DNA from: Clostridiales bacterium
GTDB lineage: Bacteria > Bacillota > Clostridia > Oscillospirales > Oscillospiraceae
DNA length: 64,000 nt
Assembly (NCBI GenBank): GCA_018374635.1
Contig: JAHAEW010000002.1
Coordinates: forward strand, 1-64,000
Direction of reading: 5' to 3'
Made by a program: the position numbers and the translations under genes. The notes below the pieces were generated by a model. The model was given only the letters and a program-made list of their open reading frames with translations. It made no database searches and was not told where the DNA came from. Below are positions 1 to 7,184 of the stretch, piece after piece (within the stretch, counting starts at the first letter, position 1; every line of letters begins with the position of its first letter).

Positions 1-241
1 CGGCACGGTGGTAGTCCTGCTGTGCAGTAAGGACACGCCGGAGACCACGGACGCGCTTGAAGCTGTCCTCCGGGCACGTGGGTGCGTCCACATCCTGCGG
101 TGGGACGGGTCCTGGTCCTCCCAGGGCACCCTGGGACCGGGACTGGATGTGACGCCCAGCCAGCGGCGCATCTGCCGTTCCTGGCTGCTCATCTTCCGCC
201 GGAGCAGTGAGGAGAAGCCGGACGGAGACAAGGAGGATACC
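1..241 (+). other. Open frame running in from the window edge, upstream of the endolysin
   Basis: The frame of the endolysin stays open from the left edge to the endolysin ATG, with a GTG at 8. The other two forward frames stop at 12-14 and 28-30, so a preceding phage gene could end there. The deduced peptide (for example ALEAVLRARGCVHILRW) matches no family I recognise. It may be the end of a phage gene, an N-terminal extension of the endolysin, or non-coding. The strong ribosome site at 231-236 argues that endolysin translation starts at 242. Confidence 0.3.
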
Positions 242-1102
242 ATGAGCACACAGTACACGGTCACGCCGTCCATCGGCGTAAACATCCGCAGCGGCCCGGG
301 CACGGGCTATGGAAAGACAGGGGCCTATCCCCGGGGCAGCGTGGTCACCGTTCTGGAGGAGCGGGACAGCTGGGGCAGGACGGATAAGGGCTGGGTCTCT
401 CTGGCCTATTTGGAGGCCGTGGATGGTCCTCAGAGGGCCACTGACACGGGTCTCACCATCCAGGGGCATATCATCTCTGACGGGCGCAAAAACCGGCCGG
501 GCAGGGACACCAACCCGGGGGCCTATATCACCATCCATGAGACCGGGAACGCCGCCGGGGGGGCGGACGCGGCGGCCCACGGGGACTACCTGGACAGCGA
601 CGCAGGGGAGCGCGATATGGTGAGCTGGCACTACACAGTGGACGACCACGCCATCGTCCAGCACCTGCCCGACTACGAGACGGCCTACCACGCCGGAGAC
701 GGCAAGGGCGGGCCAGGCAATGCTGCCAGCATTGCCGTCGAGATCTGCGTCAACGCCGGGGGCGATTTTGCCCAGGCTCAGGCCAACGCCGCCAGTCTGG
801 TGCGCCTGCTCATGGCAGAGCACAGCATCCCCCTGGAGCGGGTGGTGCAGCACCACCACTGGAACGGCAAGGACTGCCCCAAAAGCCTCCGGAATACCCC
901 CGGCGGCTGGGACGCCTTCCTGAAGCTCTGCGAAGGGGAGGAGCCCAATGTGTCCGACTTGGACACCGATGTGGAGAAACTGGCCCAGGCCGGGATCGTG
1001 ACCAGCCCGGACTACTGGAAGACGGGCGGCGGCTATTCGGACGCCAACGTGGTGTGCCTCATCCACGCCATGGCGGAACACATTCGAAAGGAGAGCAACT
1101 GA
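242..1102 (+). CDS. Phage endolysin: SH3b plus N-acetylmuramoyl-L-alanine amidase (Amidase_2)
   Basis: A 286-residue lysis enzyme that would cut the amide bond between MurNAc and the stem peptide at the end of the phage cycle. Residues ~1-57 form a bacterial SH3 wall-binding domain (VNIRSGPGTGYGKTGAYP). Residues ~75-220 form an Amidase_2 domain, with candidate zinc ligands H99 (TIHETGN), the HHHW histidines near 205 and C212 (KDCP). The C-terminal ~50 residues look like a small extra wall-binding segment. The ATG at 242 is chosen because AAGGAGG lies just upstream at 230-236. No signal peptide is present, and the holin follows one base after the stop, so export through the holin is expected. 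It belongs to the prophage whose end lies at about 1.74 kb. Confidence 0.9.
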   Translation: MSTQYTVTPSIGVNIRSGPGTGYGKTGAYPRGSVVTVLEERDSWGRTDKGWVSLAYLEAVDGPQRATDTGLTIQGHIISDGRKNRPGRDTNPGAYITIHETGNAAGGADAAAHGDYLDSDAGERDMVSWHYTVDDHAIVQHLPDYETAYHAGDGKGGPGNAASIAVEICVNAGGDFAQAQANAASLVRLLMAEHSIPLERVVQHHHWNGKDCPKSLRNTPGGWDAFLKLCEGEEPNVSDLDTDVEKLAQAGIVTSPDYWKTGGGYSDANVVCLIHAMAEHIRKESN

Positions 1103-1103
1103 T

Positions 1104-1571
1104 ATGGAACATGTGAATACATTCAAGGCAGCACTATCGGCTTTCTGCGCGGCCCTCACCGCGCTGTGGGGCTGGTTTGGCTGGCTGGTCATTGCCTGGA
1201 TTGCCTGTATGGCCATTGACTATGCCACCGGGTCCTGCGCGGCGCTGCGAGCGGGGAAGTGGTCCAGCCAGGCGGCCAGAGATGGCATCTGGCACAAGCT
1301 GGGGGCAGTCGTAGCAGTCATCGTGGCCAGTATCTTGGACATGGTAATAAGCATGATTCTGGAGCACGTGCCGGGTATCAGCCTGCCGTTTACATATGAA
1401 GTCTTTTTCTGCCCGCTGGTGATCGTGTGGTACATTCTCACAGAGGCAGGGAGTATCATTGAGAATGCCGGAGCTCTCGGAGCGGATATCCCGCCCTGGC
1501 TTACGAAAGCCATCGAGTCACTGCGGGAAAAGGTGGACGATGGGGCAGGAGCACAAGAAAATAAAAAATAA
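1104..1571 (+). CDS. Phage holin, Holin_4/TcdE-like family
   Basis: A 155-residue membrane protein with hydrophobic segments at about residues 10-38, 70-92 and 98-118 and a charged, lysine-ending tail. The GIWHKLGAVVAVIVASILD stretch and overall layout fit the toxin-secretion/phage-lysis holin family. It would form the membrane lesions that release the endolysin. It starts one base after the endolysin stop, so the two are cotranscribed. A strong hairpin overlaps its stop codon. This is the last gene of the prophage lysis cassette before the prophage end. Confidence 0.85.
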   Translation: MEHVNTFKAALSAFCAALTALWGWFGWLVIAWIACMAIDYATGSCAALRAGKWSSQAARDGIWHKLGAVVAVIVASILDMVISMILEHVPGISLPFTYEVFFCPLVIVWYILTEAGSIIENAGALGADIPPWLTKAIESLREKVDDGAGAQENKK

Positions 1572-1606
1572 GTGAGGCCCGCAGGGATTGCCTGCGGGCC
1601 TCACTT
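1570..1606 (+). terminator. Terminator after the prophage lysis genes
   Basis: A perfect 16-bp inverted repeat (arms 1570-1585 and 1591-1606, AAGTGAGGCCCGCAGG) with the 5-nt loop GATTG. It overlaps the holin TAA. The sequence after it is AT-rich but has no long T-run. Confidence 0.8.
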
Positions 1607-1755
1607 GAATTTAAAGTACTCTTAATAATGGCTTTTTACGCTGTGTGTATTCGTCAAAGAATTTATCGGGCAAACCACAGATGTACTTTAAGTCATCAAC
1701 AGATAAAGCAGAGTAATTTTGTTTCTAATTTTATTATAGTCTATTGTTGTACGGC
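1607..1755 (+). other. Prophage right end (attR-like junction) inside cotJC
   Basis: An AT-rich stretch with no credible gene separates the holin terminator from the cotJC remnant. The cotJC-type reading frame has an in-frame stop at 1726-1728. Family-like sequence (YGGPDGE) begins abruptly at about 1750, so the crossover point should lie near 1744-1755 (TTGTACGGCGG). A 9-bp inverted repeat, TTAAAGTAC at 1611-1619 and GTACTTTAA at 1683-1691, lies on the phage side and could be a recombinase arm. The exact core cannot be fixed without the left end of the prophage. Confidence 0.6.
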
Positions 1756-2262
1756 GGACCAGACGGGGAGCTTGGCGCGTCCATCCGCTATCTCAGCCAG
1801 CGCTACTCCATGCCCTACCCCGAACTCAAAGGCCTGCTCACCGACATCGGTGTGGAGGAACTGGGACACCTGGAGATGGTGGGTACCATCGTCTACCAGC
1901 TCACCCGGAAACTCTCGCCGGACGATCCCAGAATGGGGAACTTCGCCCCCTACTTCACGGACCACGGGGCCAGCGTATATCCCGCGGCGGCCTCCGGCGC
2001 GCCCTGGACCGCCGCCTATATCGGAGTCAAGGGCGATATCATCTGTGATCTGACCGAGGACCTGGCCGCCGAGCAAAAGGCGCGCGTCACCTATGACAAC
2101 ATTCTGCGGCAGTCGGACGACCCCGACGTCAGCGACGTCATCCGCTTCCTGCGTGAGCGGGAGGTCATACATTTCCAGCGCTTCGGCGAGGCGATTCAGC
2201 TGGCAAAGGATAAGATGAACCAGAAGAATATCTACTATGTGAACCCTGTGCTGGATCGATAG
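1744..2262 (+). pseudogene. cotJC: cotJC (manganese-catalase-type spore coat protein), 5' end missing at the prophage junction
   Basis: The readable part (172 codons from a TTG) matches CotJC, the ferritin-fold manganese catalase relative found in spore coats. By alignment from memory with Lactobacillus Mn-catalase, all five metal ligands remain: E9 (GPDGE), E39 and H42 (EELGH), E110 (AAEQKAR) and H143 (REVIH). Only about 26 N-terminal residues are absent. The TTG at 1744 has no ribosome site and an upstream stop at 1726, so the lysogen should not make the protein. The coding sequence is otherwise intact and ends at a clean terminator. This fits a gene split by a prophage and restorable on excision better than a decaying pseudogene. 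Confidence 0.75.
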
Positions 2263-2280
2263 AGACCATTGATATGCAAA

Positions 2281-2318
2281 ACAGGGACCCAAGTCTATTT
2301 TCAGACTTGGGTCCCTGT
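2281..2318. terminator. Bidirectional terminator between cotJC and yhcH
   Basis: A perfect 16-bp stem (ACAGGGACCCAAGTCT, 2281-2296, and its complement 2303-2318) with the loop ATTTTC lies between two convergent genes and could serve both. Confidence 0.8.
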
Positions 2319-2320
2319 CC

Positions 2321-2779
2321 TTATGGGTCCAGCCTCACTTTGACCACCATGCGCTTGACTGGAGCCGGCGCTCCCCAGGCCACACGGGGGGCATGGAGAT
2401 CGTCCGGCCAGACAATATAGAACATCCCGGCCTCTAACTTCAAAGTATCCCAGTCTCCGTTCCAAAACCCAATGTCTTTTTGCGGATCATAGGGAACCGT
2501 GGCCGGGACGGTTCCACGCTGCGCCCAGCCCACGCACTCGCAGCCTTCCAGGAGGTACTGGATGTCCGCGTACCGCTTGTGGCCCTCCAGCTGGGACTCC
2601 TCCCGGGGCAGGGTCTCCACCTCAAAGAGCGTGGCAAAAATATTCTCCCCGTCAATGGCGTATTTCTCTCCCGGCGCCATGCCGGAAGGATCCGCCTGCA
2701 CCATCCATTCCAGCGCCTTCCGGAAGCGCGCCCCCAGGCCATGGTAGACGGCGGCATTTTTTACCCGGTCAATCACCAT
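2321..2779 (-). CDS. YhcH/YjgK/YiaL family protein (DUF386)
   Basis: A 152-residue cupin-like protein of the DUF386 family. Members act on or bind free sugars; NanQ of this family is a sialic-acid anomerase, and others sit with sugar-catabolism genes. Conserved family features are EGHKRYADIQYLLEG (residues ~66-80) and PDDLHAPRVA near the C-terminus, whose histidines are likely metal ligands. The ATG at 2779 follows AAGGAGGAAT at a good distance. No sugar operon adjoins it, so the substrate is open. It stands alone between the cotJC terminator and the purB promoter. Confidence 0.8.
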   Translation of the reverse strand: MVIDRVKNAAVYHGLGARFRKALEWMVQADPSGMAPGEKYAIDGENIFATLFEVETLPREESQLEGHKRYADIQYLLEGCECVGWAQRGTVPATVPYDPQKDIGFWNGDWDTLKLEAGMFYIVWPDDLHAPRVAWGAPAPVKRMVVKVRLDP

Positions 2780-2815
2780 CGTTCCATTCCTCCTTCTGTT
2801 TTCTAGGTCTTTTCT

Positions 2816-2844
2816 ATTATATAGTACATCCTTCAGGGCATAAA
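2816..2844 (-). promoter_or_regulatory. Candidate sigma-A promoter for the yhcH-family gene
   Basis: The minus strand reads TATAAT (2816-2821) with a weak TTTATG (2839-2844) 17 nt upstream. The -10 is perfect and the -35 is poor. Confidence 0.4.
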
Positions 2845-2965
2845 TTCAAGGAGAATCTCCCTGATGTGGCAGCGGGGGGCAGAATACCGGTTTTCTGTAT
2901 GGGCACGCCTTCGCGCCTCTTCGGACATGCAGAAGAGATGCGCCGCCCACTGTGCAAGGAATGAC

Positions 2966-2994
2966 TTGTGGGGATTTTCGTTTTATGCTATACT
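2966..2994 (+). promoter_or_regulatory. Sigma-A promoter for purB
   Basis: TTGTGG (2966-2971), a 17-nt spacer and TATACT (2989-2994) with the extended -10 TGC at 2986-2988. Transcription should start near 3001, giving a ~70-nt leader. No purine riboswitch fold was recognised in the leader. Confidence 0.7.
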
Positions 2995-3071
2995 TTTCGA
3001 GACAAGATCGTTGGAACGCGGTAGAATGGCACCGATCCGCTCCAAAACTGACGTACAAAGGGGTTTCTGAA

Positions 3072-4508
3072 ATGAGTAAGCAGGTATATGAGAGTCCGCT
3101 CTCTTCGCGCTACGCCAGCGATGAGATGCAATATATTTTTTCTCCCGACAAAAAGTTCACCACCTGGCGGCGGCTCTGGATCGCCCTGGCCCGGGCGGAG
3201 ATGGAGCTCGGACTTCCGGTCACCCAGGAGCAGATCGACGAGATGGAGGCCCATATCCACGAGATCGACTACGGCTTGGCCGCCGAGAAGGAGCGCCAGC
3301 TCCGCCACGACGTCATGGCCCACATCCACGCCTTTGGCGCTATCTGTCCCAAGGCCATGCCCATCATTCACCTCGGCGCCACCAGCTGCTATGTGGGCGA
3401 CAACACCGATGTGATCCTGATGCGGGATGGGTTGGAGCTGGTGCGGGACAAGCTGATCCAGGTCCTGGCCCATCTGGCCAAGTTTGCGGATGCGTACAAG
3501 TCCCTGCCCACCCTTGGTTTCACCCATTTCCAGCCCGCGCAGCTCGTCACTGTGGGCAAACGCGCCACCCTATGGATGAATGAGCTTCTGATGGATCTGG
3601 AGGAGGTCGAATACCGGATCTCCAGCCTGCGCCTGCTGGGCTGCAAGGGCACCACCGGCACCCAGGCCAGCTTCCTGGAGCTCTTTGAGGGCGACCACGA
3701 GAAGTGCAAGGAGCTGGACCGCCGGATCGCCCGGGAGATGGGCTTTGACGCCGTTACGCCGGTCTCCGGGCAGACTTACTCCCGCAAGGTGGACGCGGCC
3801 GTCCTGGCGACCCTGTCCGGCGTCGCCCAGTCTGCCAGCAAATTTGCCACCGATCTGCGCCTGCTGTGCCACCTCAAGGAGGTGGAGGAGCCCTTTGAAA
3901 AGAATCAGATCGGCTCTTCCGCCATGCCCTACAAGCGCAATCCCATGCGGTGCGAGCGGATCTGTTCTCTGGCCCGCTATGTCATTGCCGATGCCGCTAA
4001 TCCCGCGGTCACTGCCGCCACCCAGTGGTTTGAGCGGACTTTGGACGACTCCGCCAACAAGCGCATCTCCGTGCCTGAGGCCTTCCTGGCCGTGGACGCC
4101 ATCCTCAACATTTACAGCAATGTGGCCTCCAATCTGGTCGTGCATGAGAAGGTCATTGAGAAGCACGTGCTGGAGGAGCTGCCTTTCATGGCCAGCGAAA
4201 ATATCATGATGGACGCGGTGAAGCGGGGCGGAAACCGCCAGGAGCTCCACGAGCGCATCCGCATCCACTCTCTGGAGGCCGGAAGAAACGTCAAGGATCT
4301 GGGCCTGAGCAATAACCTGATCGATCTGATCGCGGCCGACCCCATGTTTGGCATGAGCCGGGAGGAGCTGACTGCCCATCTGGAGCCCAGCCGCTACATC
4401 GGCCGGTGCCCCGAGCAGGTGACCGACTTCCTGACGGAGTATGTGAAACCGGTCCTGGAGGCCCATTCCAGCGCCTTAAATCAGAGGGAGACCGAGCTTA
4501 AGGTATAA
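3072..4508 (+). CDS. purB: Adenylosuccinate lyase
   Basis: A 478-residue enzyme of the fumarase/aspartase superfamily. It cleaves SAICAR in purine synthesis and adenylosuccinate to AMP plus fumarate. The signature loop is seen as GSSAMPYKRNPMRCERI (residues ~277-293), with the catalytic serines in GSS. The THFQPAQ (~150-156) and TGTQASF (~197-203) motifs carry further active-site residues. The ATG at 3072 is chosen over an upstream in-frame start because the upstream codons cover the promoter and because AAAGGGG lies before it. It is monocistronic, between its own promoter and a strong terminator, and no other purine gene is in the window. Confidence 0.95.
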   Translation: MSKQVYESPLSSRYASDEMQYIFSPDKKFTTWRRLWIALARAEMELGLPVTQEQIDEMEAHIHEIDYGLAAEKERQLRHDVMAHIHAFGAICPKAMPIIHLGATSCYVGDNTDVILMRDGLELVRDKLIQVLAHLAKFADAYKSLPTLGFTHFQPAQLVTVGKRATLWMNELLMDLEEVEYRISSLRLLGCKGTTGTQASFLELFEGDHEKCKELDRRIAREMGFDAVTPVSGQTYSRKVDAAVLATLSGVAQSASKFATDLRLLCHLKEVEEPFEKNQIGSSAMPYKRNPMRCERICSLARYVIADAANPAVTAATQWFERTLDDSANKRISVPEAFLAVDAILNIYSNVASNLVVHEKVIEKHVLEELPFMASENIMMDAVKRGGNRQELHERIRIHSLEAGRNVKDLGLSNNLIDLIAADPMFGMSREELTAHLEPSRYIGRCPEQVTDFLTEYVKPVLEAHSSALNQRETELKV

Positions 4509-4516
4509 CATATAGT

Positions 4517-4571
4517 CAGAAATGCAGCCCATACAGTTTCGTGGGCTGCATTTCTGTTTTCATTTTTTCCT
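4517..4571 (+). terminator. Terminator after purB
   Basis: A 15-bp perfect stem (CAGAAATGCAGCCCA, 4517-4531, with 4542-4556) is followed by TTTTCATTTTTTCC, a classical intrinsic terminator. Confidence 0.9.
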
Positions 4572-4631
4572 TTTACATTTCAGTAAATTTTCTTATAAAG
4601 TCTTTTCGGCAGTTATTTTTTAGGATTTACA

Positions 4632-4660
4632 TTGTAGAGGAACCATAAGTGTGCTATAAT
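4632..4660 (+). promoter_or_regulatory. Sigma-A promoter for pfkA
   Basis: TTGTAG (4632-4637), a 17-nt spacer and a perfect TATAAT (4655-4660) with extended -10 TGC (4652-4654). This is the same design as the purB promoter. Confidence 0.8.
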
Positions 4661-4704
4661 AAGGATATCACAATGCAAATGCTTGGTAGAAGGAGGCTCT
4701 TTCC

Positions 4705-5712
4705 ATGGAAAGGAAGCAAGTGCGCCGGATCGGCGTATTTACCAGCGGCGGTGATGCACCCGGAATGAACGCGGCAATCCGTTCGGTGGTCCGTACGGCA
4801 CTCCATATGGGGATCGAATGTATCGGTATCCGGCGCGGATATCATGGATTGATCAACTGCGATGTACTCCCCTTGGATTTTGAAAGTGTAAGCGGTATTT
4901 CCCGCCAGGGAGGAACCATGCTCTATTCCGCGCGGAGCACGGAGTTCATGGTTCCGGATGGGAGGGAAAAGGCGGTCGGAACCTGTAAGCTTCTGGGGAT
5001 CGACGGCCTGGTCGGCATCGGCGGGGACGGGACCTTCCGGGGCCTTCTGGAACTGTCCAAGCTGGGGGTCTCGGTGGTCGGCATTCCCGGAACCATTGAC
5101 AACGATATTGCCTGCTCCTCCTACACCATCGGGTTTGACACTGCCTGCAATACCGCGCTGGACTCCATTGACAAGCTGCGGGACACCATGCAGTCCCATG
5201 AGCGCTGTTCCGTCGTGGAGGTCATGGGGCGCCACGCCGGCCATCTGGCCCTCTATGTGGGCGTGGCCTGCGGTGCGACGGCAGTCGTGGTCCCCGAGCA
5301 GGACATTGACTATGAGCACGATCTGATGGAGCCCATCCGCCGGGCCCGTCTGAGCGGACGCACACATTTTATGGTCATCGTGGCCGAGGGCGTGGAGGGC
5401 GGCGCCTACGGCGTGGCGGAGAAGATCCGGGAGGCCACCGCGCTGGATACCCGTGTCACGATCCTGGGCCACGTGCAGCGGGGCGGACGCCCCTCCTCCC
5501 GTGACCGGGTGACCGCGACCTATATGGGCTACGAGGCGGTCAAGCTGCTGGAGGCAGGGGAGAGCAACCGGGTCATCTGCCTCCAGAATGATCAGTATGT
5601 GGATTTTGATATCGCGGAGGCCCTCTCCATGAAAAAGAGCCTGGATCAGCAGACATACCGTGTGATGCGCGCGCTGACCGGCATGGAGCAGATCCGGCTC
5701 AAGGAGCAATAA
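4705..5712 (+). CDS. pfkA: ATP-dependent 6-phosphofructokinase
   Basis: 335 residues. It phosphorylates fructose 6-phosphate with ATP, the committed step of glycolysis. Visible motifs are GGDAPGMNAAIRSVVR near the N-terminus, GGDGTFRG, PGTIDNDI with the catalytic aspartate, and MGRHAGHLAL. The glycine after GGD and the PGTID (not PKTID) form mark it as the ATP-using type, unlike the neighbouring enzyme. The start follows GAAGGAGG. It is convergent with pfp and shares its terminator. Confidence 0.95.
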   Translation: MERKQVRRIGVFTSGGDAPGMNAAIRSVVRTALHMGIECIGIRRGYHGLINCDVLPLDFESVSGISRQGGTMLYSARSTEFMVPDGREKAVGTCKLLGIDGLVGIGGDGTFRGLLELSKLGVSVVGIPGTIDNDIACSSYTIGFDTACNTALDSIDKLRDTMQSHERCSVVEVMGRHAGHLALYVGVACGATAVVVPEQDIDYEHDLMEPIRRARLSGRTHFMVIVAEGVEGGAYGVAEKIREATALDTRVTILGHVQRGGRPSSRDRVTATYMGYEAVKLLEAGESNRVICLQNDQYVDFDIAEALSMKKSLDQQTYRVMRALTGMEQIRLKEQ

Positions 5713-5722
5713 AAGAGAAGAA

Positions 5723-5756
5723 AAAGCGCCCGATCGACGCGTCGATCGGGCGCTTT
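5723..5756. terminator. Bidirectional terminator shared by pfkA and pfp
   Basis: A perfect 17-bp palindromic stem (AAAGCGCCCGATCGACG, 5723-5739, with 5740-5756). The arms begin with A-runs and end with T-runs on both strands, so it can stop both convergent genes. Confidence 0.9.
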
Positions 5757-5759
5757 CGC

Positions 5760-7001
5760 TTACATAGAGGTGGTGAGCACCTTCTTCAGCTTAGCGAAGC
5801 GGGGGAGGGAGTTCTCCTTGGGCCCGTTGGCCTCACCCTGGATCAGGGGCAGAACATAGTCAATGAACGGCTGCTCCATGCCGTTTCCGGCGGCATTGAT
5901 CCACGCGCGGGGCACCTTTTTCTCAAAGTTGGCCACGATGTCCAGGGGCTCCAGCACGGTCTCGCAGTGGTAACCGCCCTCACGGCTGCACTGGAAGGCT
6001 ACCATTTTGTCGGTTACGCCGGAGACAGCCGCCTCCACGGCGGCCTTACCGGCGGCAAACGCCTCCTCAATGTCGGTCTTGGAAGCCACATGAGAGCCGC
6101 AGCGCTGGAGCAGGGAGAGCTCGATGCCGCGCACCTTGGCGCCGGTCTTGGACTTCACCACCTCAGCCAGCTGGGCGGCCAGACCGCCCAGCTGGGCATG
6201 GCCGAAGCCGTCGGTGGCAGAGGTCTTGGCCTCGGACACGAAGGAGCCGTCGGCATAGTGGATGCCCTCGGACACGGCGACCATACACTTTCCGGTCTTA
6301 TTGTAGATGGCCTGCACATCGGCGAGGAAGCGGTCCATGTCAAAGTCGACCTCGGGCAGGTAGATGAGGTCGGGGCCGTAGCCGGCCCAGGTGGCCAGGG
6401 CGGCGGAGCCGGCCAGCCAGCCCGCATGGCGGCCCATGATCTCCACAATGGTGATCATGCCCGTGTCATAGACGTGGGCGTCGCGGTGCACTTCCATACA
6501 GGAGGTAGCAATGAACTTGGCCGCGGAGGCGAAGCCGGGGCAGTGGTCGGTGCCGTTCAGATCGTTGTCAATGGTCTTGGGCACGCCGATGATACGGCAC
6601 TCATAGCCGGACTTCTGCATATACTTGGAAATCTTGTTGCAGGTATCCATGGAGTCGTTGCCGCCATTGTAGAAAAAGTAGCGGACATCGTATTTTTTGA
6701 AGATCTCCAGGATACGCTTATAATCAGTATCATCCTGATCCGGATCGGCCAGCTTGTAGCGGCAGGAGCCCAGCTCGGAAGAGGGGGTATATTTCAACAA
6801 ATCCAGCTCGGCGGCATCCTCCTGGCCCATGTCATAGAGGCGGTCTTCCAGGACGCCCTTGATGCCATGGGCAGCTCCCAGCACCCGGGTGATGCTTCCA
6901 TTGTCCAGTGCAGTACGAATTACGCCCAGCGCACTGGCGTTAATAACAGCCGTAGGGCCACCGGATTGACCAATAATGCACGCGCCCTTGAGTTCGTTCA
7001 T
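5760..7001 (-). CDS. pfp: Pyrophosphate-type 6-phosphofructokinase
   Basis: 413 residues, longer than PfkA. In the phosphofructokinase family, Asp in the GGxD position and Lys in PKTIDND mark use of pyrophosphate instead of ATP. Here these read YNGGNDSMDT and VPKTIDNDLNGTDH. The MGRHAGWLAGS motif is present. PPi-type enzymes are reversible and can serve glycolysis or gluconeogenesis. The gene is convergent with the ATP enzyme and divergent from aldolase, with a strong promoter of its own. Phosphoryl-donor choice is inferred from motifs only. Confidence 0.88.
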   Translation of the reverse strand: MNELKGACIIGQSGGPTAVINASALGVIRTALDNGSITRVLGAAHGIKGVLEDRLYDMGQEDAAELDLLKYTPSSELGSCRYKLADPDQDDTDYKRILEIFKKYDVRYFFYNGGNDSMDTCNKISKYMQKSGYECRIIGVPKTIDNDLNGTDHCPGFASAAKFIATSCMEVHRDAHVYDTGMITIVEIMGRHAGWLAGSAALATWAGYGPDLIYLPEVDFDMDRFLADVQAIYNKTGKCMVAVSEGIHYADGSFVSEAKTSATDGFGHAQLGGLAAQLAEVVKSKTGAKVRGIELSLLQRCGSHVASKTDIEEAFAAGKAAVEAAVSGVTDKMVAFQCSREGGYHCETVLEPLDIVANFEKKVPRAWINAAGNGMEQPFIDYVLPLIQGEANGPKENSLPRFAKLKKVLTTSM

Positions 7002-7107
7002 AGCTTAATCCTCCCGTTAAGTGTGTTTTGCGTTGTTTTTGTGCAGTTTTTTCCTTTCTTAACTGAGAAATTTAGATATTTATGTACTCAAATCTAAATT
7101 TCGCATT

Positions 7108-7136
7108 ATTATATCATGCCCTCTTGTATTTATCAA
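7108..7136 (-). promoter_or_regulatory. Strong sigma-A promoter for pfp, interlocked with that of fba
   Basis: The minus strand reads TTGATA (7136-7131), a 17-nt spacer and TATAAT (7113-7108) with extended -10 TGA. Its spacer contains the -35 of the divergent fba promoter (7124-7129). Confidence 0.8.
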
Positions 7137-7152
7137 TGTCTAATGATAAAAT
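7124..7152 (+). promoter_or_regulatory. Sigma-A promoter for fba, interlocked with that of pfp
   Basis: TTGTAT (7124-7129), a 17-nt spacer and TAAAAT (7147-7152) with extended -10 TGA (7144-7146). Its spacer contains the -35 of the pfp promoter, so one polymerase should exclude the other. Confidence 0.75.
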
Positions 7153-7184
7153 CTACTTGTAATTTAAAAAAGGAGATGAGCCTT

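Noticed and set aside
1628..2053. A 141-codon frame across the prophage junction
   Set aside because: It runs out of frame through cotJC, has no ribosome site or family match, and its second half is a shadow of the cotJC frame.
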